Assembly: GCF_921293095.1 (NCBI RefSeq)
Contig: NC_060254.1
Location: forward strand, 62,976,069-63,040,068
DNA length: 64,000 nucleotides
Direction of reading: 5' to 3'
Origin: Ischnura elegans
Taxonomy: Eukaryota; Arthropoda; Insecta; Odonata; Coenagrionidae
Position numbers and translations under genes: made by a program. The notes below the pieces were generated by a model that was given only the letters and a program-made list of their open reading frames with translations, was not told where the DNA came from and ran no database searches. Shown here one piece after another: positions 21,213 to 32,100 of the stretch. Within the stretch, counting starts at the first letter, position 1. The number at the start of each line of letters is the position of its first letter.

Positions 21213-22478
21213 TTATTACGCACCTTTTATATTCCATTACATCGCAAATCTTCAATTTGCTCTGCCTCAATTCTTCCATGTCGCATCAGTTGGCTTCAAA
21301 ACTTCCATTTTCAATCATGTTCAAAGAATAAAATAAATGGTTTACGTAGGAAGAAATGAAAATATGGACGTCGAATCGCATTCTGGGAGCATATTTATAA
21401 TTAGATTGGAGGGACGTGTGATAGTTTTTATGTCTAGCGTCAGTTTATTTTATAAATAAGAAAATCGCTCTTTATTTAATTTTGTCAGTATTTCAAGTTT
21501 TAAATTTTTATAATAAATTTATTTTATTTGCTAGGAAATACAAGAAAAATAACACTTTGCACTTGTTGAGAGCTCTTAACTGCTACCTTGCATTATATTT
21601 AAAATGCACTTATTTCCGATTAGTTTAAAAATGTCATTTTAGTAAATGATAAATAATTTGAAAAATACTAGATTTTACCGAGGTGGTTGACTGGTAAGAG
21701 AGCATTATTTGTCCAACTGCTTCAATTCTGTCTAATCTCTGCCTTCTTGCCCGTGGATGTGGGATGAAGTTTTGCATTCCAACTTGCACTTCCATTGCTT
21801 TTCCCGTTTTAAGTCCTCTTGAAAACACGGCTCACACGGTTACTGTTCGGTTGAGATCCCTTTTGCGGGGTCATAACTGAAGTCATTTCACTCACTGTTA
21901 AAAAAATATTGGCTTAAAATTTTTGTCCCTAATCGTAGTTTTTAGCAAAATATTTTGGCCCCGAGCACCAATTGTCTTACGTAAAATGTCTTCATGTACT
22001 TCACCCACTTTGATCTGGAAAGATTATGTAGTTTTCTGCTTAAGAGGTACCTTTTGAGGTAATAGGTTTTCAGCGAATAGTATCTTCCAATGTTTCTTTG
22101 AGGTTGTCTAACCTACCAAATATGGCTCGTGGCGACGAACTTCTCCTGTAGAGAAATCCTCAAAACTTTATTTCACCCACAAAAAAACTTCATCTGCACT
22201 TTCTTTACCCGGCGATAAAGTAAGTACACCAGGAATTAATATCTAAGCACTAAAAAATGCGATGTGTAACCTATTCATGAAATGATGGACCAATAAACGT
22301 ATGATGAAAGCATGTTTGTTACTGCGTCACTATAAATGGCAGAAATGCTGTATGTGAGCAACTCCTTAAATAAATAATAAAGAGGTAAAATAAATTCTAT
22401 AATTGGTACTGATTTATCAACGCTTAGGTAAAAAAAACTATAAAATGAAGGAATTAAACTCTTTTTTGCACAGAGTTC
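21213..22478. other. Intergenic AT-rich stretch between convergent genes
   Basis: No coding signal. It probably includes the 3' UTR/polyadenylation zone of the minus-strand AK5-like gene; a minus-strand AATAAA (plus-strand tttatt) lies near 22167. Confidence 0.4.
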
Positions 22479-22703
22479 ACACGGTACATTATCACGTACG
22501 AGTTGATGTCTAAATGTATGAACGCGTGAATGAACACGAAAATGCACCGTGTAGCCAACCAACTTGTGCGAACGCACGAACAGAATAGAACCTATTCTAA
22601 TTAAATATGGTTAATGAATTCGTACATGTTCCAAGTTCCATTCCGGTTCACTGAAATCGTTCATGCATCCACACCTTAACTCGTACGTGTTAATGTACCG
22701 TGT
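22479..22703. mobile_element. MITE next to the AK5-like stop codon
   Basis: 26-bp inverted ends (22479-22504 and 22678-22703) begin ACACGGTACATTA and match at 25 of 26 positions. It lies 36 bases beyond the AK5-like stop, so it is probably transcribed as part of that 3' UTR. 225 bp, non-coding. Confidence 0.78.
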
Positions 22704-22739
22704 AAACAGGCCTTTATAATTTTTGCGCGTCCACTTTCC

Positions 22740-23159
22740 CTACATGTAGGAGTCTTGTATGGCATAGTGTGGTTGATAAGGTGGAGGAGGAGGTTGCTGC
22801 AGGGCCCTAGTGATTCCGTTGCCCATCACATTTCTTCTTTGTCTGTTTGCCAATTGCTTTCCGTTTGCTATCCCTCGCATTCCGACTCCATTCCTCGCCT
22901 CGTGAGTTCTGCCATCGGCCCTGGCGTCACCGTTCGGTACATCATTTTCAATTCCTTCCAAGATTTCTCTATGCCTGAGAGCATGGACTGCTGCCACAGG
23001 TGTCAGCACTGTGCCTGATCTTCCGGCGAAACCATTGGCTTGCAGATTTTGTTTTGATTCAACTCTTCTTCGCTGCTTACTGCTTATCTCTGCGATTAGT
23101 TGCATGACTGCTTGGTAGAACTCATCTTGTACTGATGGCGAATCCGTGTCTCCGTCTAC
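22740..23159 (-). CDS. AK5: AK5-like terminal exon 9 with Pro-rich tail
   Basis: Acceptor tacgaacag before 23159 in phase 0, stop TAG at 22740-22742. It encodes VDGDTDSPSVQDEFYQAVMQ, which closes domain 2, then about 110 basic and polar residues and the tail QQPPPPPYQPHYAIQDSYM. The PPPPPY run contains a PPxY motif of the kind bound by WW domains (inference from motif only). Confidence 0.92.
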   Translation of the reverse strand, partial: VDGDTDSPSVQDEFYQAVMQLIAEISSKQRRRVESKQNLQANGFAGRSGTVLTPVAAVHALRHREILEGIENDVPNGDARADGRTHEARNGVGMRGIANGKQLANRQRRNVMGNGITRALQQPPPPPYQPHYAIQDSYM

Positions 23160-26100
23160 CTGTTCGTACGATTCGACATTAGTTATTAGGAAAAATTTTA
23201 ATCGTGTGAAAAAGTTTTATTAAAAATTGGAAGCTGAATTGTAACATTTATGGTCGGTTATATTATTTCTGATTAACGCTAAACATAAGATGATACGGCC
23301 TGTGACTTTACCTAAAGGTGGTTGAAAGTTCTGGTTAGCTTCTGTATAGGATCAGACTTTAAGCCAACCAGAGCCTACTTTCACCACCAGGTAAAGTTTA
23401 AGGGTGTATCAATGATATACTCTTAAACTTTACCTGGTATTATTGATACGCCCTTAAAATTACCTGGTATCTTAAGCACTGTATCATCTTAAAGTTAGGG
23501 TAAATCTGACATTATAAAACCGGATCTTATTCTTATGGAGGCATAATTATATGAATCAGCAAATAACCGCTATTAAAAAAATAGAAAGCTATTTATACTT
23601 GAAGACTATTTATCTTAAGCTAATATGTTGTACCGTGTCAAGGATATGATTCCGTATTTATGCGCCTTAATGAAAGCACGCGTGAGGCATCATTTCCAAA
23701 ACCTGGCGAATAGTTCCTTTAAACGATTGAATTTACGGGGGCGAACCCATGAATTAACTTCAACTTGAGGGTGACACTACCATTAAAATTTTACCGCGGT
23801 ATGAAATATTTTTCATATTCTTTAAGTTTGGGGAATATGTCTCCTGGTTTATTTCTGTCAAGGTGAAGATATACGAAAATGTGTCACGAAAAAATTGATA
23901 AATGTCATTGAGAATTTTATAGTGAATTGTTTTATTAAAATCATTGAAATTATATGTACACCAAGGATGAAGTTCCCCATGAAAAATATCGGGCTAAGCT
24001 GGGATTCGAACCCTGATCTTCCAATTGCGTTTGACGTGCTAGACAATTACACAACCAACGAATGAGGGCCCAACCTTGAAGGATCCCTTTGAAGCATACA
24101 ACACACCGGGGTCGGGACCCAATGATTCAATTGATACGCCCGTACACCCGTGGAAGGAATGGAGTGGGAAGGAGAAAAGGAGATAAGCGGCGCACAGTGG
24201 GCTGCAATCGAAAAAAGCTGGACAAAATCTCAAAAACGATTTTTTTGAGTACGGAATTTGAAACTTTGCACAATCATTTTCTATACATTAGTGCATTTTT
24301 TGACGCAAACTGTTTTTCAGAGGTTACTTTTTAAAACAAATTACTTGGCCTCAAAGTTGAACAAATTTCGCAAAAATTGCCATTCCACACCGTCAGGGAG
24401 CAGCCGTGGTCTGCGCGCGCGGTAAAAACAGCGATTTTATTTTTCTTGATGCTAACGGCCGAAGTTGATTTCTTCCAGCGGAAACTGTTAAAAGTTTGAT
24501 GCAATTTTTATGTAAATATCTCGAGGTAACTCAGTGGTCATTTTTTATAATCGTACATAAGCACAAAATTTCGATAGCAAACAGGGTCCGCCATTTTCTA
24601 TCGTATCGGCAATAAATATCGCAAGACAATGAAGAAATTTCATTATATGAAATAGAAAATAAATTTGGCATTAATATATTATATCTTTTACACAATTAAT
24701 CTACTTTAAAAGATTCAATCTCCAACATCTGTCGAGCACGAAATTCTCCGTGGCCAAGAGCGAGCTCGGGACTGTGCCGCACGTTCGAAAATCGGTCTTA
24801 AATTCGGCGTCGCGGGTGGTCGCAATTCTCCTTTAGGTATCACACACGAAAGGCTTTGCTGTACATGTGGTATAAATATCTCGAGGTAACTCGGTGATCC
24901 TTTTTTTATAATCCTATATGAACAATAAATTTCGACGAAAAACAGGGTCCACCATCTTGTATCATACAATAACAAATACTACAACTGAGTCATGGAAGTT
25001 GACAAGAATTAATAATTATAAATCTCTTAATAATATTGTAAATTTTGTAAATATTTGTTGCTGTTGAATAACTACTGAAGGTGTGGCATTAGTTTTAATG
25101 CTGAATTTCGAAAAAAATCAATGCGGGCAATTTTTGCGAAATTTGTTCAACTTTGAGGCCAAGCAATTAGTTTAAAAAAGTAACCAATGAAAAACCGTTT
25201 GCGTCAAAAAACAATAATGCATAGAAAATGACTGTGCAAAATTTCAAATTCCGTACTCAAAAATATCGTTCTTTAGGTTTTGTCCAGCTTTTTTCGATTC
25301 CGTCGACGCCTCCGGGGAGAGTATAGGAGTGGAAAGTAGAAGATAGGGATAGACCCGCGTTGCCATTGGGAAAACGGGGCCCACTACTAGCGAATCCATT
25401 ACTTGATTTACCAACGAAATTGGAGGATTTTTCTATGAGGAGAAAAATCCAAAGATCATATCGTTGGATAATTATACTACCAAGCCATCTTCTCAGATCG
25501 AACTCGAGCCACCAATCGATCTTCTCACAGATCGATCAAATCTTCGATCGATCATCTCACAGATCAGCCACAAATCGATCCTCTTCTGAGCAGATGACTT
25601 GGTGTTTTTGGTCACCACGCAATCGGAAGATCCGGGTTCGAATCCCGGCCAAGCCAAATATTTTTTCATGGTGAACTTCTTTCTTGCTGTATATTGTAAC
25701 TTTGCACCCCTGCGTGTGACTGCGTACAGTCTCGTGTTTCATGCACTGCATTGAAAGCATTGATTACGAGAAAACTAATTAATTTTATGTTCTCACGTAA
25801 TGAAATACTATAAAATCGAAATAATGCGTCTGAAACTTACAATTATCAGCCTATTTGACTGATCCAGCATCTTGAGCATTGGTAATGTCAGCTCCCGGAA
25901 CAATTGCAGTCTTCGGCGAAAAGCAGGCACATTGTCGTCCAAGTGGCCTCGACCCAGCTGTAGTTTTGAGCAATCGAGCAGTATAAGCATTGGCTGCTGT
26001 CCGTACTGTAACGCACAGATGAAGATAATTTTGTTATTTTTAGGAATAACTGGAGAAATAAATATGTTCATCTTCCTGGCTATGAAAGAAATGTCTCCGA

Positions 26101-29100
26101 TACAAACCCACCTTTGTTTCAAAAGATGTTAATTGGCCTAAATCCCGTGGATATCCATCAATAAGGATGCCTTTGGCTCCATCCTGGGCACTGCGTTCCA
26201 TTTGCGATTCAACTATTCCTTCCACATCGCCCTGGAAAACAAATGCTACAAAGTTAGATTTCAGGCAGTCCTTATATACCTTGCCCATCATCTGGAAATA
26301 TAGAATGTAACTGCGCTTTCACATTCTAATAGAATTAGAATGTGAAAGCGCAGTTATGTAAAGGTAGCAGAAGTGTGCCAAGTATGTTTCCTTTGTAATT
26401 TACTCATTATATCGGCTAAGCATTGATTAAATGTTTTCATATTCTCAATAAATCAATGAAAAGTCATTGATGTTAACCAAATCACCTGATGTAAGCAAAA
26501 TCCGCCACATTAGTTTCTTAATGGGTCCCTCCGGTACCTTATCCCTCCTAATTAACCGGCATCTATGGTGTTAATCGATTGGGTGACTTATAATGTCCAA
26601 ATAATCTAATCCATTGCTGCGAAAATAACATCCCATGGAAGCAGCTAAGTTTGAAAGAATTATGCTAACATAAACGTCATTCAAATTCAGCTCTTTTTAA
26701 ACATATATTTTTGCACAAATCCGTACCTTTAAATATTGAAAGCGAGATGAAAGGTCTGTAATTATGATCGGGCGTGCATCATTAAAATAATTTTTCTTGT
26801 CTAACTGCCTTGAAAATATGAAGATGGCCGGCGGTTTTTTGATTTTGATGGTATTCTTTTTCAGCGATATCGATCAACGGGCATCGATATCGTTTAAGCA
26901 TTAGCAGCAGAAGACAGTCTTCTCTCACAGAGCAGCCAACTTATCCCAAATCTACAACCTTTGAAAACAATTTCAATCTGAAGATTTTGTCTATATTTTG
27001 TGAATGAATTCATTAAAATAGAGAGGTAATCAACTTTGCCTACTTCTGCATGAATGACATTCCGATAAACATCTACTGCAGACACCGGATTTGGAATGGG
27101 CACCTATTAGCTTTTAATGTCGTTCCGTGAAAATTGATCAAAATGAAGTCGCGTCAAGAATGATTTCAGTCTGTACCGGTGGAAAATGTTGGCAAAGTGT
27201 CCTCATGTCATATCAATCTCAAGATTGTTAGAGAATTGATAAAAATATGTTCTGCTGTTTGGCCGGGTCAGTTTTCCCATCTCCGTTTCGACAACAGAAT
27301 ATAGCTGAAAAAACTGACCTTGGAGGTTTACCGAGAAAACTTAGCCAATGGTGGTTTCCTATTATTTTTTTATTGCCTAAATCGAAAGATTATTACCCCT
27401 GGAGTACGTGTTTCACGCTTTTAGGTTTTTAAATGACGATGTCCATTTTTCGCAATTAAATGAAAAGTGAAAAATTCAAGCGCGCGAAAACGCGACGGGT
27501 AAGTATGAATGCCCGGAAACTCCCGTGTGACGTCGTTCTGGTTCCCGCTGCCGCAAGTGAGGTGACCTTGGGGCGAGGCTCTGAGCGCTGATACGACGCA
27601 GGATGCTAACAGGTAGCAGAGTACCCTGCTAGCTGGTAGCGCTTGGCTTAAATAAGGATTATTAATACCTTATCAAACGAGGAAAACTTTCCGACCTTAG
27701 CCAGTTTTAATAGGTGATTATTAAGACATGTTTCCCTGAGCTCTGTGCCTCATGCATGCATTTGTAAACTCAGGCGATGTAAAACTCCTATCTACTCGTA
27801 TAGAAACTAGGTCCCTGTGACGTCACGTGGAGTGGCATCGCATGGGCGCCAATCTGGCCTTTTTCAAATGAGGATAAAATTGACCATTGCGATTCGTCTA
27901 AACTGGAATTTCTAAAACCAAATAATTTGTATATTATGAATACACTAATGGTGGGTAACGAATCGCAATCAATGCCTTTCGCTTTCTTTGATGAAGGAAA
28001 CTACCCTATTGCTAAAAATATGTTCTGCTATACATCAGGGTGTCGTACCTCAGGTGCCATTTCTCCCGTGGATAGCAGAGGCCGGAGGTGAGGGTATTTG
28101 TTCGTCGCCCAGTTGCTGGAGATAACGGGGTTGGTGGGTGACGGGGTTCGCGAGGTGGGTAGCAGCCGGATCGGGGTCCTCTTGTCCGCGGGGATGGTGC
28201 CGCTGCTCAGGGCCATGGCGCGGAGGGTGCGGCCAATACTTAGCTGCACCCACTCGGCCGTCGAAGTGCCGCTCTTGCGCAGTGCTCGGCTGCACAGGGA
28301 CGCCTTGTTGCTCCCAGGTCCACCTGCGGGAAATCAGAGTAGTCACGTCAAGCATCCGCTTGTTGATTATTTATTCTCACTACCGTAAACAGCATATATT
28401 GACCTTTTACATCGCGGTTTTCCACAAGTTTAACAATTAAACGTGCGCGAACAACCATGTCCTGGGTAGGGGCAACCTACTCATACTGGACTCGAACTCG
28501 TGACCCCTTGTTTGGGAGGCGAGGACTTTACCCCGGCGGGAAAAAGTCCTCGCTCCGACGTTTTTCGCAAGCAGTTGCAAATTAATTTTTAAAAGTTTAA
28601 ATAGCAATTTCGTAAGAAAAAATACTATAAAAATTGAGAATTTTACAGATTATAAATTTTAATGGCGGATATTTTTCGAATTTAATGACGAATTTTATGC
28701 AACGTTAGATCATGGTTCTAATTTATATTTATGAATTTGCTTATTGAAACTGCACTGAAATCTAAAAAAAATCTTTAAAATAACGTTTTCGAATAACCGT
28801 TTCAAAAAGGTATCAGGTTCTCTATTATAATTATTTTCTGACACCTTTTTTTTATATAAAATGAGTATGTTGTAAATAAGGTAACTAATGAAAACGTAGT
28901 AGCATTTTGCAATGGCAAAAAAACTTAGATTCAAGCAATCTGAGTCTTTCTTATTACATCTTCCATATGAGGACCCTAGAAGCTAAGGAGTACCAGTGCA
29001 ATTTTTATAATTTCAGAGCTAAGTGCAGATTATGGTTGGTGGGTTTCATAATATTGTTGTGGCAAAGGGATGCAAGTTCTTCACTGATAAATATGTTTAT

Positions 29101-32100
29101 ATTCGGTTGTTCACTCGTATCCATTTTCCACCACAATATTATGTACTCCACCAACCATGATCTGAATTTATCGCCGAAATCATAAAATTATTTTTACCCC
29201 CTCAGCGTCTAGGGGTCCTCATATACACTTCACATCACAATAGAAGCGAGCGTTGTGGGGACGCCCTGAGCTCAGAGCCCTCGGCGATTGCCGAACAAAT
29301 GACGTGGTCAGACCGCCCTTGAATTCATCCATACGTTTCGGTTATGCTTGGAACTTAAGTCACTTGGATGGTTATATTACTGGCTTCGTCAGGCTTACCT
29401 AGAATCCAAATTACCGGAGGGTAACGAGTCCGAGATGGCTGATGCGTTTCCACGGAGACGGCGAGAGTCCTCGGTTGCTGTGGGCCGCGCATGTTTGTGA
29501 TGGCATGACGGTGAGCCAACACTGGCACGTTGAATTCCTCGGCCGGCTCCCTCGTTGTTCTGTTGGCAGCCTTGTCGGCGAGGTTCTCCTCATTTAGGAG
29601 CCGATAAACGATGGCTTTGAAGTCCTCGTACACTTCACTTGGATCCCTTTCTCCGTCTATCTGAAAAATAAGGGGACAAGATAATCATCTTCATATAATG
29701 TCAGGCGTTATTCAAATACCCGTATAAGTATTGTGGGCAATGAATTTCGGAGAAGCCAGCATAAGTAATTGTTAGTGTATGGTTCTTTCTGTGCTGAAGA
29801 CTTGGGCAATCAAGATGACGCATCACTCCAGCCTAACCAATTTTCTTTCTTTTTTCTTTACGAATTACTTTCTTGTTTGAAACTTACGCTTCCGTATTTA
29901 TATAATTAGTGTTCACTTTTGTGTAAGAAAAAATAATTTAGTTCTTTTTCCTCTCATCGCTGAATGACACCGTTGTTACGTTTGTTAAATTGTTACTATG
30001 ACTAAGATACTGAGTTTCGTTACGTTGTTACTGACTGAGTTACTTTCATTTATTTGTTTAGTGATATGTTTAATATTCATTTTTGTGTTAGAAGAAGGAA
30101 TTCAGTTCTTTTTTCACATTGTTGAATGATAACGTTGTTACCTTTATATCTATTGTTTACTATTCCTATGACAATTGACCTTATTTGTTCCCTTAATTTT
30201 TTAAATTTTCCTGAATTTGTTTCCTAAATATATGAATTCAATATTATTATCTCAAAAATTTGAGGGAGTATGGAGTCGACCTTTGTATACATTAGCGTGT
30301 ATTTCATGTGTAATTTTTTTAAATCTTAGAAAATACAGAGGTGAAAATAAATTTCCCCTCATACGCTAATGAATTATGTTAATTGTATTTCCACTGTGAG
30401 AATAAGTGGGTACAACTTCTATAGTGTTATAGCACCTCGTGATCGAAAGATACATGGAAAGAGATACCGATACCGAAAGATACATATAATAATGGTGGTA
30501 TTTATTTAATTTAAAATAAATTTTATGGTGGAAGTAGGGCATAAATGAAAAAACGACTTCGTTTTCTTCCACTAATTTATTTTGACGGTACGACATGTTT
30601 CGACCTTGAGCGGTCATTTACGAGTACAAAATTTTGTCAAAAGTCGGGTAGATTTATACCAGGAAGGGACTTGAGAAGGTTGAAGGGGGAATGGGTGTTA
30701 GGAGGGGGGGGGGGGGTAATGGGTGGCGGTTATGGTGAGGGATGGGAAAACCACTGCGAGGACAGTGTTGATGACTATATGCAAAGGGTCATTAGTAAAG
30801 GATTATGGTGGATGTGGGCTATCAGTCCCACCAGTGGGTTATCAACCCCACACCTACTGATAACCCACATCCACCCTAATCCTTTACTAATGACCCTTTG
30901 CATATAGTCATCAACACTGTCCTCGCAGTGGTTTTCCCATCCCTCACCATAACCGCCACCCATTACTCCCCCCCCTCCAACCTTCTCAAGTCCCATCCTG
31001 GTATAAATCTACCCGACTTTTGACAAAATTTTGCACTCGTAAATGACCGCTCAAGGTCGAAACATGTCGTACCGTCAAAATAAATTAGTGGAAGAAAACG
31101 AAGTCGTTCTTGTGAACTTTGTGAACTTTAACTTCCACAAAGTTGAGCCTGACACCATTGAAGTAGGGCATTTTTCATAATTCGCCATTTATGCGGAAGA
31201 TAAATATGCGCTGCTTATATTAGGTCAGGTCCCTGCAATTTTCTAACGAGTTTTCCTCTATAAGTTGTGGTGCATACTTTCCATAGGCTCGTTGAATAGG
31301 AAAAAATATTTTTGAAGTCTTATTTTACTGAAGTTCCTTTATGCATCACGACTGAAAGGGTATTGTGGTCTGCATATTTAAAGCATCCGCAACCATAAAA
31401 TGTTTGTCACGGAAATCGTGGACTTAGATGCCAAATGATGAAATCGTATTGACAACCGACCTCAATCGAACTCTTCTTCCTTACTTTCTTTACTTACGTA
31501 TTTTTCTTGACTCTTTAGCTTCACTTCCTTGTTTTTCATATTCACTTTCTTATTATTTTTATGTTTTAGGTGGTTCGTATGATAATAACACTTTGAAAAT
31601 GCATGCTGCCTATTATTTACATTATTTATTCTAATGTCTTCAGTTAAAAGGTAGTTATAGAAGACGAAATTAATTCAAATATCATCGGAGCCAAGAGAAA
31701 AGCAATTTGAAATGTGGGCACCCGGAAAAAGATGTAAATGTATATTCTGCAATAAATATTCCATTAGACCTAGGATATCTTGTTAGCGATTTTATCTCTT
31801 ATCTCTATTCGTTTACTTTTTTGTCTCCTACGCTTTTCGGAGACGCACTTTTCAAAGTTAACAATCGTCATTCAGAAAGCATTTCGATCATTAATAACGT
31901 CACATTTCTAGAACTGACTGGAGTATTGGTAATATAACCATTTTCAGAAACATCAAATCTTCACCAAAGAGCGACTCAACAGAAAACGAGGTCAACTTTG
32001 GGGAGGCATTTTGTAATTCCAAGAATTATTTACGAGCTTTGTCGCTCATTTTCCTCCGTATTGAAATTATAATCCTCAAAAATATAAGTGAGAAGTGTCT

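Noticed and set aside
25620..25660. A functional tRNA gene at the GGTTCGAATCC site
   Set aside because: The T-arm-like half is good but there is no matching acceptor stem, D-arm or anticodon arm upstream, and the tail is shared with another copy, which fits a SINE.
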